NCBI GenBank assembly: GCA_023411035.1
Contig: JAEYPE010000101.1
Coordinates: 1 to 39,858 of the forward strand
Length of the DNA: 39,858 nucleotides
Source: Pseudomonadota bacterium
GTDB lineage: Bacteria; Pseudomonadota; Alphaproteobacteria; Azospirillales; Azospirillaceae
Direction of reading: 5' to 3'
The translations under genes were made by a program, and so were the position numbers. The notes below the pieces were generated by a model, which made no database searches, had not been told where the DNA came from, and saw only the letters and a program-made list of their open reading frames with translations. Below are positions 24,966 through 33,477 of this stretch, in pieces (within the stretch, counting starts at the first letter, position 1; each line of letters opens with the position of its first letter).

Positions 24966-27479
24966 GTGAACGACGAACAGCAGGTGGTACCGACCAAGGA
25001 AATGCTTGAGGCCCATTTCCGCGACGACCACGGAGCCTCGCCCATCGACCCGTCGTTCGATGCTCCCGATGGGGCGCTGTGCGGCAACGGCATGCGGTTC
25101 TACCACCTCCCGCTGAAGCGCAAGCCGCTGCCCGAGGGCTGGCAGCCCCCGCCGCTGCCCGGCAGCGATCCCGATTACGAAGGCCCCGCGCCGACCGCGC
25201 CCTTCAAGGAATCCCCCTACGCCATCCCCGCCCGGCCGGTGGTGATGGACCGCAAACCAGCCGTGGACCACGCCGAACCGACATTCGCCCGGGCGGTCAC
25301 GGCGGAACTGGCGGGTTGCACCACACGGGTCGGCTTCCTGACCGACGCCCGCTCGCCCACGGACTGGATACTGCTGTCCCCCCACGACGACCGGCTGGAA
25401 GCCTTGGAGCCGGAGCCCTTCCGCGAACAGGGCGAATCGGCGTTGGCGCAGTCGTTGCTGGCGCGCGGCATCGGCCATCTGCTGATCGACCGCGTGCTGC
25501 CGGCGGTGCGCCCCTGGACCGAGGAAGAACTGGACCGGCCGCGGCTGCGGCTGCGCGACAACCTCGATCTCGGCTGGTTCCATCCGGTCGTCATCGGCTC
25601 CGGCTGGATTCTCTACCGCATCGCGCCGCCCTTCCGGGTCGAGGGCTGGCTGCGGCCCATGCTGACCGGTCGCGTGCGGCGCCTGCTGACCGGCGAGGCG
25701 ACGCCGGCTCCCCGGCAGAAGGGGAAGCAACGGGTGCTGGTGTCGCTGCGGATGCGCGACGAGCCGAAGCTGAAGGGCCGCAAGCTGGCGAAGCGCATGG
25801 CCGCCGAGGCCACCGTCGCCGGAGCCGTGGACCGCGCCGCCCGGCGCATCGTCACCGACTGGGCCAAAATCCGCGAAGCGAACAAGGCGGAATACGACAT
25901 CGACCTGCCGCCGACCCCGGCCGAGATCATCGCGCGTTGCGAGATCGAGATCGAGGTGCTCTACGACCTGTGCCTGCTCACCGACCGCACGCCGACCGCG
26001 CTCGGTTGGGCGCTGGAACTCGGCGTCCATGGCCTTCTCGTCCGCGACGTGGCGACCGATACCGCCAAGTATCTGGAACCCGGCCATGCCGTGCACATGG
26101 GCATCAGCAGCCCGGTTGTCTTCCTGGAAACCCTGTTCCGCAAGGCCGGGCTGATGCAGTTCCTGCGCCCGCCGAGGCGGGCAGGCATCCGCCGCGATCT
26201 GGTGCTGTACGAGACGGTCTGGGGCGCGGACCACAGCCAGGAACTGATCCGCTTCTCGTCCGTGTCGTGGATCGAGGACCGTCAGGCCGGCGGCGTGATC
26301 AACCTGTATCGCGGCTATCCCCTGCGCAGCATGGCGGAGGTAACGCGCGAGACGATGGTGCACGCGCTGGAGCTGGGGGCCGACTGGCTGATCCGCAACC
26401 AGACGCCGGATGGGCAGTACGGCTACAAATACACCCCAGGCAACCGTCCGGGCCGGCGCTGGCTCGAAGGCGGCAACATCGTCCGCCACGCGCTGAACCC
26501 CTACACGCTGCTGTTGGTGAACGAAATCGCGCCCCGCGACAGCTATGTGGAAAGCGCGCGGCGCGGCATCGACTTCACGCTGAAATTCCTGCGCTGGGAC
26601 GGGCGGCGGTGCGTGGTCTGCCACCGCGACCCGCCGGCCCCCTATTACAACGCCAAGCTGGGCACCAACGCCGTCGCCATCCTGTCGATCCTGAAGCTGG
26701 CCGAATGCACGGGCACCCGCGACTATGAGGAGGCGATGCTGGGGCTGGCGGAAGAGCTGCTGTACATGCAGGACCGCAACGGCCATTTCCGGCAATTCGA
26801 CGTGCCGCCCGAACATCCCTATTACGGAGCGGAAAACACCATCGCTCCGGGCGAATTCCTGCTGGCCCTGGCCCGGCTGTACCGTCACACCGGCGACCGG
26901 CGCTATCTGGACAGCGCGGACAGAGGCTTGGCTTTTTATCTGGAAGCCTGGCGGGCCGGCGCGGCCAACCGGTCGCCGCAGGGAATCTACGACGAGGAGA
27001 CCCGCGTCAATCTGGTCGGCATCGTCCCGTGGTTGGTGATGGCGATGAACGATCTGCACGAAGCCACCGGCGATCGGCGCTATGCCGACATCGGGCTGGA
27101 GCTTGAGGATTGGATCGAGGACACCTTCTTCTATTATCCGCACCGCTGCCGCTACGACGACTATCTCGGCGCTTCCTTCAAGTTCCACGGGGAGCTGCCG
27201 GCCATCAACTCCTGCCAGTACATCGAAGGCGCGTCGGCCGCTCTGGCCATCGCCAAGCGGCTGGGCACGGGGGTGGAACAGCGCACCGCCGTGGTCATGA
27301 TGGGCGTGCGGTTCTGCCTGCAACTGCAATATCAGGACTATGGCACGACCTTCTTCCTGCCCGAGCCCGACGTCGCCATGGGCGGCTTCCGCTACGCGCT
27401 GAACCAGCTTCACCTGCGCAACGACTACAGCTACCACGCGATGGCCGCGTTGGCGCAGTCGGTGAAGTACCTGTACTGA
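24966..27479 (+). CDS. AMMECR1-like domain fused to an alpha/alpha-toroid domain
   Basis: An 837-residue protein without signal peptide. Residues ~256-400 resemble the AMMECR1 fold: VLVSLRM, then KGRKLAKRMAAEATVAGAV, EIEIEVL, LGVHGLLVRD and FLETLFRKAGL in the family order. The usual RGCIG motif is replaced by KGRKL, so the conserved cysteine is missing. Residues ~458-837 are repeated helical hairpins like six-hairpin glycosidase/epimerase toroids (NQTPDGQYGYKY, KLGTNAVAIL, TGDRRYLDSADR, NSCQYIEGASAALAIA). Residues 1-250 are unassigned. The frame is open from a TTG at 24831, but that lies inside the terminator; I use the GTG at 24966, which follows GGAAGAAAGACA. Function unknown; modification of the secreted protein or of a small molecule is inference from context. 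Confidence 0.75.
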   Translation: MNDEQQVVPTKEMLEAHFRDDHGASPIDPSFDAPDGALCGNGMRFYHLPLKRKPLPEGWQPPPLPGSDPDYEGPAPTAPFKESPYAIPARPVVMDRKPAVDHAEPTFARAVTAELAGCTTRVGFLTDARSPTDWILLSPHDDRLEALEPEPFREQGESALAQSLLARGIGHLLIDRVLPAVRPWTEEELDRPRLRLRDNLDLGWFHPVVIGSGWILYRIAPPFRVEGWLRPMLTGRVRRLLTGEATPAPRQKGKQRVLVSLRMRDEPKLKGRKLAKRMAAEATVAGAVDRAARRIVTDWAKIREANKAEYDIDLPPTPAEIIARCEIEIEVLYDLCLLTDRTPTALGWALELGVHGLLVRDVATDTAKYLEPGHAVHMGISSPVVFLETLFRKAGLMQFLRPPRRAGIRRDLVLYETVWGADHSQELIRFSSVSWIEDRQAGGVINLYRGYPLRSMAEVTRETMVHALELGADWLIRNQTPDGQYGYKYTPGNRPGRRWLEGGNIVRHALNPYTLLLVNEIAPRDSYVESARRGIDFTLKFLRWDGRRCVVCHRDPPAPYYNAKLGTNAVAILSILKLAECTGTRDYEEAMLGLAEELLYMQDRNGHFRQFDVPPEHPYYGAENTIAPGEFLLALARLYRHTGDRRYLDSADRGLAFYLEAWRAGAANRSPQGIYDEETRVNLVGIVPWLVMAMNDLHEATGDRRYADIGLELEDWIEDTFFYYPHRCRYDDYLGASFKFHGELPAINSCQYIEGASAALAIAKRLGTGVEQRTAVVMMGVRFCLQLQYQDYGTTFFLPEPDVAMGGFRYALNQLHLRNDYSYHAMAALAQSVKYLY

Positions 27480-27693
27480 ACCGGGGGCCGGTCCCGATCG
27501 GGAGACGGCTCCCCCTCGCACGGACAGTTCGGTATTTCCAATCCGACCTTTCTACATATCGCTGCAAGTTTCCGCAAAACTCATCCTTGAGGTGAACAAA
27601 GTGCTTCTGTATGTGTGCCAAGCAGGCTGGCCGAGCCTATGCCTTTGGTACGTGTCACACCGCGCTTGCCGTCATTCGCGTTGAGGAGCCCCC

Positions 27694-29484
27694 ATGCCGT
27701 CCTCTCCTTCGTTCTCCGACGGAGCCGCCACGGCTGATGCGCCGACCGCGTGGCCGGCGGTGCACCGGGAAGCCATCGCCCATCGTCTGGCAGGGCGGTA
27801 CCCTAAGATGCTGGAGGTGCTGAGGACCCACCTCATGGCGAACCAGGACGACGCGCTGGCCTGGGCGCTTCTGGCGCATGCCTGCATGCTCACCGGTCGG
27901 GCCGCCCAGGCCGAAGCCCCACTCAAACGGGCTCTGGCCCTGGCGCCCAGGGACGAGGGGGTGCTGCGCGCCGCCGTGGCGGTTCTCCTGATGCAGGGGT
28001 GCATGACGGAGGCGGAGCGGGTGGCGCGGGCGCTGGCCGATCGCAACCCCGGCGATCCCGACAACCAGCTGACGCTTGCCCAGGTGCTGGACACCCAGGG
28101 CCGGCTCGACGAGGCTTGGGAGCGGGTGAACCACGTTCTGAGCGTGGCGCCCGGCCATGCCGAAGGGCTGGCGCAGGGCGCGACGATCGCCCTGCGGCGC
28201 AACGATGCCGCCGTGGCCGCGGTGATGCTTGACCAGGCCCTTGAGCGGGCGCCGGACCTGTTCGTGGCCCAGGCGCTCCGTGCCCGGCTTCGCCCCGAGA
28301 TCAAGGGGCGCGGCGCGGCGCGGCCGGTCAAGCGGCCGAAAACGCCGAAGACGCCTCCGACCGAGACGCTTCCAACCGGCACGCTTCCAGCCCAGGCGGA
28401 CCACCTGCCCCAGTCGAACCTGCCCCAGTCGAACCTAATTGGGTTCCTGATGTATCCGACCAAGCCCAACTTCATGGAAGTCAACGCGCTGGCGGAGGCT
28501 TGCCATCGGCAGGGCTTGTCGGTCATCTACATGTCCTACAAGAACTGCCGGGTAGAGGCGGGAAGAGTAAAGGGCTACGTCTACGACCACGGAAAGTGGG
28601 TCGCGGGAGACTCCGTGTTCCCCTGGGTGATCGACAACGCACCGCCGAAGAGCGACGCCCACCGGGCTGTGTACAGGGAGCTTCGCAAGCGCGCCTTCCT
28701 GACGTTCCACCGACCGGGCGGCAAGGATGTGATGCTGCCGCTGCTGGCAGGGGACCCCCGCTCCGCAGGCTTTGCAATCCCCTCCGAGGAACTGTCCGTG
28801 GACGGGCTGCGGCGCGCCCTCGACACCTACGGCCAAGCCGTCGTCAAGCCCTACTCGTCCAACCGCGGGCGGAACGTTTACCGCATCGCCAGGGCGGGGA
28901 CCGACACGTTCCTGCTGGAATGCGATCAGGAGCGCACGGTGCTCGACGAGGCCGGGCTTCACCGGCTCCTGGCGGACAGGTCCGCAGGCCCCTACATGCT
29001 GCAACCCTACATCCGCAGCGTGGACGAGGAGGGCCGGCCTTTCGACATCCGCGTCCCGGTGTTCCGCGGGCAAAACGGGGTTTGGGGGATACCCCGGGTG
29101 TATGCCCGCTGCGGGGCGGGCTCGATCACCTCGAACCTGGCGACCGGAGGAAGCGCTTACGATGCCGCTCCCTTCCTGAGCCGCCTGTACGGTGAGAAGG
29201 CGGGCGCCGAGATCGCAGCGAAAGTGGAGCGTGCGGCCCTGACCATCACCGAGGTCATGCAGGAAAACTACAATTTCATGATCGACGCGCTCGGCTGCGA
29301 TTTCGGAATCGCCGACGGCGAGATCTATCTATTCGAAGTCAACAGTTATCCCGGCATCAAGGGATGCCTGGAGAATGCAGTGGCGAGGAAGGTTGACTTC
29401 TATCGGTTCCTGCTCCGCCGGGCGTCGCTCCACCAGGGAAGCGCCTTTGTGAACAAGAGCGATCTCTTCAAAAAATGGTTGTGA
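27694..29484 (+). CDS. TPR protein with YheC/YheD-type ATP-grasp domain
   Basis: A 596-residue protein. Residues 1-200 are TPR-like repeats whose first part is nearly identical to that of the triple ATP-grasp protein. A Pro/Thr-rich linker (~205-245) includes a tandemly duplicated LPQSN. Residues ~248-580 form an ATP-grasp domain of the YheC/YheD (spore-coat-associated) type: GYVYDHGKW, VVKPYSSNRGRNVYRI (~382), FDIRVPVFRGQNGVWGIPRV, GSITSNLATGGSA and FEVNSYPG (~546), all with catalytic-looking residues. The start follows GAGGAG. It lies 20 nt before the metallopeptidase gene, so these two are one unit. Amide or peptide ligase activity is the expected chemistry. Confidence 0.85.
   Translation: MPSSPSFSDGAATADAPTAWPAVHREAIAHRLAGRYPKMLEVLRTHLMANQDDALAWALLAHACMLTGRAAQAEAPLKRALALAPRDEGVLRAAVAVLLMQGCMTEAERVARALADRNPGDPDNQLTLAQVLDTQGRLDEAWERVNHVLSVAPGHAEGLAQGATIALRRNDAAVAAVMLDQALERAPDLFVAQALRARLRPEIKGRGAARPVKRPKTPKTPPTETLPTGTLPAQADHLPQSNLPQSNLIGFLMYPTKPNFMEVNALAEACHRQGLSVIYMSYKNCRVEAGRVKGYVYDHGKWVAGDSVFPWVIDNAPPKSDAHRAVYRELRKRAFLTFHRPGGKDVMLPLLAGDPRSAGFAIPSEELSVDGLRRALDTYGQAVVKPYSSNRGRNVYRIARAGTDTFLLECDQERTVLDEAGLHRLLADRSAGPYMLQPYIRSVDEEGRPFDIRVPVFRGQNGVWGIPRVYARCGAGSITSNLATGGSAYDAAPFLSRLYGEKAGAEIAAKVERAALTITEVMQENYNFMIDALGCDFGIADGEIYLFEVNSYPGIKGCLENAVARKVDFYRFLLRRASLHQGSAFVNKSDLFKKWL
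27766..27891 (+). repeat. TPR-coding segment duplicated in inverted orientation (partner 12656-12781)
   Basis: Matches the minus strand of 12656-12781 at about 115 of 126 positions by hand, many of them at synonymous sites. The partner lies about 15 kb away in the opposite arm of the cluster. Confidence 0.85.
28405..28434 (+). repeat. Perfect 15-bp tandem duplication in the linker of the YheC-type gene
   Basis: CTGCCCCAGTCGAAC occurs twice, coding LPQSN LPQSN between the TPR and ATP-grasp parts. The upstream linker also carries two ACGCTTCCA elements 15 bp apart, so the linker appears to grow by 15-bp steps. Confidence 0.9.
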
Positions 29485-29504
29485 CCGCGGCATCGGGAGT
29501 TGGC

Positions 29505-30455
29505 ATGGCGAGGGCGATTCTCAGGACCTTGGCTGCTTCGGGGCTGCTGGCAGCCGCTCTGCTCCCGATGGCCTCCGGGGCCGCGTGGGCCGTCTGCAAG
29601 GGAAACGCAGAGGCCTACCGGGGGGAGGTCTATCAGAAGGACGAGTTCTTCATCCACTACAGCCTCCAGGGCGAGAATGCTCTGGAGCATCGGGAGGACC
29701 TGAACGCCAACGGCACCCCGGACGTCGTCGAAGACATCATGACGCAGCTCGTCACGATGCGCGACATGCTGCTGCATCTCGGTTTCCGCCATCCCCTTCA
29801 GCAGCCGAGATACAAGGGAGTCCAGCAGATCCGCCTGCGGATGCTCGCCATCGAGAAGAAAGGGCTGGCGTTCGATTCGGCGCGTTCCTACCCCGGAGGC
29901 GACTGCTCGCTGTTCATCACGTTGGGCAGCCATCTGAAGTCGGGGAACCTGACGCCGGCCCACGAGCTGTTCCACCTTTTCCAGTACGGCTACACCATGT
30001 TCAAGCGTCCGTGGTTCCTGGAGGGGATGGCCCGCTGGTCGGAGTCCGTCCTGGGGGCCAAGTCCGTGGCTCCGGCTCCCATTCCCCGCGACTCGTCGGC
30101 TCGCAAGGCGTTTTTCAACCGGGGCTACAGCGCCAGCGAGGTGTGGTACGCCTTGGCATATGGGGCGGACCCGATCGGGAGGCTGACGGTTCCAGACTCC
30201 ATCGCCAGTATGCGGTACGTCTCCGGTCGGAAGGCTCTCGAGGACACCCGGCTTCCCGGGGCACCGTTCATTCTGGCCGTGCTGGAGGCTCTCGGCGATG
30301 CCGACCGGAAGGTCGGCCGGGAAAACGGGATGCCAAGATACGCTTGGCCGGAATCCTTCCAGCGCGATCCGCAGCACGATGAACCGATGTGGGCGGCGAT
30401 CGAGGGCGTCTACCGGAACTTCCGCCCCAATGGCACCGCGTCGATCTTCCGCTGA
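29505..30455 (+). CDS. Exported HExxH zinc metallopeptidase
   Basis: A 316-residue protein with a clear signal peptide (RTLAASGLLAAALLPMASGAAWA). The mature part contains a calcium-loop-like motif DLNANGTPDVVED (~65-77), common in secreted clan MA peptidases, and HELFHLF (~153) with a glutamate in WFLEGMARWSE (~173) as the likely third zinc ligand. The rest is unassigned. I chose the ATG at 29505, with CGGGAG upstream, rather than the ATG at 29475 that overlaps the previous gene. It should act in the periplasm or outside the cell; processing of the type I secreted protein is a reasonable but untested idea. Confidence 0.82.
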   Translation: MARAILRTLAASGLLAAALLPMASGAAWAVCKGNAEAYRGEVYQKDEFFIHYSLQGENALEHREDLNANGTPDVVEDIMTQLVTMRDMLLHLGFRHPLQQPRYKGVQQIRLRMLAIEKKGLAFDSARSYPGGDCSLFITLGSHLKSGNLTPAHELFHLFQYGYTMFKRPWFLEGMARWSESVLGAKSVAPAPIPRDSSARKAFFNRGYSASEVWYALAYGADPIGRLTVPDSIASMRYVSGRKALEDTRLPGAPFILAVLEALGDADRKVGRENGMPRYAWPESFQRDPQHDEPMWAAIEGVYRNFRPNGTASIFR

Positions 30456-30538
30456 ACGGAACGGCTGGCTGGGCCACGATCGCGCGGGATACGTCTCAAA
30501 GGCAGGATCGGGCCAAGGAGCATCGGGTTGCGGTACAC

Positions 30539-30742
30539 TCAGCAGCAGCCGGCTTTCCCGGCGCCATAACGCGCTTCCAGCCGATTGTCGAGGAATTCGG
30601 AATACGTCATCACCGGCTGTTCGGGATGCAGGGTCCGCATGTGTTCGAGATAGGCATCGTAATCGGGCACCCCGACCATGAGTTTGGCGGTTTGCTCGAA
30701 ATACCCGCGAAACCGGCTGAGATTGCTTTTCAGGCTGCTCAT
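30539..30742 (-). CDS. ybdD: YbdD/YjiX-family small protein (CstA partner)
   Basis: A 67-residue cytoplasmic protein with the family marks VPDYDAYLEHMRTLHP and YSEFLDNRLEARYG, and a C-terminal GCC. In many proteobacteria this small protein follows cstA and is needed for uptake by CstA-type transporters. Here it lies 96 nt after cstA in the same direction. Its leader holds a 15-bp tandem repeat that duplicates the weak ribosome binding site. Confidence 0.93.
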   Translation of the reverse strand: MSSLKSNLSRFRGYFEQTAKLMVGVPDYDAYLEHMRTLHPEQPVMTYSEFLDNRLEARYGAGKAGCC

Positions 30743-30746
30743 GAGG

Positions 30747-30776
30747 CGTTCTTCCCAATGACGTTCTTCCCAATGA
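30747..30776 (-). repeat. Perfect 15-bp tandem duplication in the ybdD leader
   Basis: Plus-strand unit CGTTCTTCCCAATGA occurs twice, directly before the ybdD start. Read on the minus strand each copy carries GGGAAG, so the ribosome binding site exists twice. It may alter ybdD translation relative to cstA. Confidence 0.9.
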
Positions 30777-30838
30777 AGGGTGCCGCCGCTTCTCCGCCCT
30801 TGCGGGGCTGAGGAAACGGCGGCGGCAACGTGAGGTGA

Positions 30839-32905
30839 TCAGTCCCCTGCCCCGGCGGGAACGGAACTCGCCGGAATCTCCCGCGTGGTCGGGCGGTCGC
30901 TGCGCAGCGCCTTCAGACAGGACAGGATGCCGAAAATCAGCACCGCCAGCACGACCAGGACGAACAGCGACGCCAACGCGGCGTCAAGGTAATCGTTGAA
31001 GATCACCTGCCGCATCTGCTCCATCGAGGTCGCCGGGGCGAGAATCCTGCCCTCGTCGGCGGCGGCGCTGAAACGCTCGGCATGGGAGAGGAAGCCGATC
31101 GCCGGGTTGCTGTGGAAGACCTTCTGCACGCCCGCGGTCAGGGTGCAGACCAGCAGCCACGCCGCCGGCACCATGGTCACCCAGGCGTAGCGTTCCCGCT
31201 TCATCCGGAACAGCACCACCGTCGCCAGGATCAGGGCGATGCCCGCCAGCATCTGGTTGGAAATGCCGAACAGCGGCCAGAAGGTGTTGATGCCGCCGAG
31301 CGGATCGATCACGCCCTGATAGAGGATGTAGCCCCAGGCGGCGACGCACAGCCCGGTCGCGATCAGGTTCCCGGCCCAGGACGCGGTCCGTTGCAGCGGC
31401 TTGAAGAACACGCCGAGGAGATCCTGGAGCATGAAGCGCCCGGCGCGGGTCCCGGCATCGACGGCGGTCAGGATGAACAAGGCTTCGAACAGGATGGCGA
31501 AATGGTACCAGAACGCCATCATGCCCTTGCCGCCGAACAGATCGGAGAAGATCTGCGCCATGCCGACCGCCAGGGTCGGGGCGCCGCCGGCCCGCGACAG
31601 GATGCTCACCTCGCCGACGTCCCTGGCGGTCTGCTCGATCATCTCCGGCGTGATGACGAAGCCCCAGTTGTTGATCACCTGGGCGGCGGACTCCGCCGTG
31701 GTTCCGAGCACCGCGGGCGGGCTGTTCATGGCGAAATAGATGCCGGGCTCGATGCAGGAGGCCGCCACCAGAGCCATGATGGCCACGAAGGACTCGGTCA
31801 GCATGCCGCCATAGCCGATGAAGCGGGTGTGGAGTTCGTTCTCCACCATCTTGGGCGTGGTGCCCGAGGCGATCAGGGCGTGGAAGCCGGACACCGCGCC
31901 GCAGGCGATGGTGATGAACAGGAAGGGGAACAGGCTCCCCGACCACACCGGGCCGGTGCCGTCGACGAACTGGGTGACAGCGGGCATCTTCATGGGGGGT
32001 GCGACCAGCAGGATGCACAGCGCCAGGAGCACGATGGTGCCGACTTTGAGGAAGGTCGACAGATAGTCGCGCGGCGCCAGCAGAAGCCACACCGGCAGCA
32101 CCGACGCCACGAAACCGTAGCCGATCAGAATCCAGGTGATCTGCACGCCGGTCAGCGTGAACATCGGCGCCAGGGTTTCGCTCTGGGCGACCTGCCCGCC
32201 GAGCAGGATCGACGCGATCAGCAGGATGAAGCCGACCACGGAGATCTCGCCGATCCGTCCGGGCCGGAGAAAGCGCATGTAGATGCCCATGAACAGGGCG
32301 ATCGGCACGGTGGCGGCGACCGTGAAGAAGCCCCACGGGCTGTTCGTCAATGCCTTGACCACGACCAGGGCCAGCACCGCCAGGATGATCACCATGATCA
32401 TGAAGGTCCCGAACAGGGCGATCACGCCGGGAACGTCCCCCAGTTCGGACTTGATCAGTTCACCCAGCGACCGCCCGTCGCGGCGCATCGAGATGAACAG
32501 GATCATGAAATCCTGCACCGCCCCGGCGATCACCACGCCGGCCAGAATCCACAGCATGCCCGGCAGATACCCCATCTGGGCGGCAAGCACCGGGCCGACC
32601 AGCGGGCCGGCTCCGGCGATGGCGGCGAAATGGTGGCCGAACAGGACGTATTGGTTGGTCGGGACATAGTCCAGGCCGTCGTTGCGGCGAACCGCCGGTG
32701 TCGGCCGCGCCGGGTCCAGGCGCATGACGCGCGTGGCGATGAACAGGCTGTAGTAGCGGTACGACACCAGGTAGGTGCAGATGGCGGCCACGACCAGCCA
32801 AAGGGCGTTGATGGTCTCGCCTCTCGCCAAGGCGACGGTGCCGAGCGCGAACGCTCCCAAGACGGCGAGGACCAGCCACGGTGCGTGGTTGAGGATGCGG
32901 GGCAT
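30839..32905 (-). CDS. cstA: CstA-family carbon starvation transporter
   Basis: Polytopic inner-membrane protein of 688 residues with many hydrophobic segments. CstA marks include HHFAAIAGAGPLVGPVLAAQ, GAVQDFMILFISMRRDGRSL and the late GGINTFWPLFGISNQMLAG. Members import peptides or pyruvate during carbon limitation; which one applies here is not visible. The frame is open to 32929, but the ATG at 32905 with GGGAGGAGTACGC upstream fits best. It is followed by ybdD and preceded by 221 bp after the Mrp operon, so it should have its own promoter; none was clear enough to call. Confidence 0.94.
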   Translation of the reverse strand: MPRILNHAPWLVLAVLGAFALGTVALARGETINALWLVVAAICTYLVSYRYYSLFIATRVMRLDPARPTPAVRRNDGLDYVPTNQYVLFGHHFAAIAGAGPLVGPVLAAQMGYLPGMLWILAGVVIAGAVQDFMILFISMRRDGRSLGELIKSELGDVPGVIALFGTFMIMVIILAVLALVVVKALTNSPWGFFTVAATVPIALFMGIYMRFLRPGRIGEISVVGFILLIASILLGGQVAQSETLAPMFTLTGVQITWILIGYGFVASVLPVWLLLAPRDYLSTFLKVGTIVLLALCILLVAPPMKMPAVTQFVDGTGPVWSGSLFPFLFITIACGAVSGFHALIASGTTPKMVENELHTRFIGYGGMLTESFVAIMALVAASCIEPGIYFAMNSPPAVLGTTAESAAQVINNWGFVITPEMIEQTARDVGEVSILSRAGGAPTLAVGMAQIFSDLFGGKGMMAFWYHFAILFEALFILTAVDAGTRAGRFMLQDLLGVFFKPLQRTASWAGNLIATGLCVAAWGYILYQGVIDPLGGINTFWPLFGISNQMLAGIALILATVVLFRMKRERYAWVTMVPAAWLLVCTLTAGVQKVFHSNPAIGFLSHAERFSAAADEGRILAPATSMEQMRQVIFNDYLDAALASLFVLVVLAVLIFGILSCLKALRSDRPTTREIPASSVPAGAGD

Positions 32906-33099
32906 GCGTACTCCTCCCAAACGATGCATTATCGCCGAAAAGCACGATCATCCTGGCGAAGACGACGGGAAATCATCCACCCAAGCAGCCCGTACGGGAA
33001 GAATAAATCGCTCGGCCGCGTCCAAATGGGCCGAAATTAAGACGTACCCTCAAATAGGGCGGATACTTTCTCCTATAGGTCGAGGACTTATTGTCTGCA

Positions 33100-33122
33100 C
33101 CCGCGCCCAGCGGAAGCGCGGG
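33100..33122 (-). terminator. GC hairpin after mrpG, weak terminator candidate
   Basis: Perfect 7-bp arms CCCGCGC and GCGCGGG with a 9-nt loop lie immediately after the mrpG stop. There is no T-tract on the minus strand, so it may only block 3' decay. Confidence 0.35.
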
Positions 33123-33126
33123 CCAT

Positions 33127-33477
33127 TCAGGCCGGCGGGGCCGGCGGCACGTCGTCGCTGCCCTCGCTGCGGTCGCGGTAGAGGGCGGCGCGGGCCAGCA
33201 GCGTCAGGGTGATGGGCGTCGTGACCACCATGAAGACCGCGATCAGGACCTCGTGCAGCGCGAGGCGCGATTGCAGCACGGTGAAGCACAGCATCGACGC
33301 CAACAGCACGAAACCGATCCCCAGCGTGGTGCCCAGGGTCGGGGCGTGGACCCGCTCGTAGAAGGTCCGGAGCCGCAAGAACCCGATGGACCCGATCAGC
33401 GCCAGCCCGGCGCCCAGCAGGAGGAGCAGCGCCGTCGGAATCGCGGCCCACGCCGGCAGTTCGGCCAGATGCGTCAT
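33127..33477 (-). CDS. mrpG: Mrp Na+/H+ antiporter subunit G
   Basis: A 116-residue membrane protein with three hydrophobic segments and the family motifs GSIGFLRLRTFYERVHAPT and TTPITLTLLARAAL. Last gene of the Mrp operon; its start overlaps the mrpF stop (ATGA). The Mrp complex exchanges cytoplasmic Na+ for protons across the inner membrane. Confidence 0.94.
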   Translation of the reverse strand: MTHLAELPAWAAIPTALLLLLGAGLALIGSIGFLRLRTFYERVHAPTLGTTLGIGFVLLASMLCFTVLQSRLALHEVLIAVFMVVTTPITLTLLARAALYRDRSEGSDDVPPAPPA

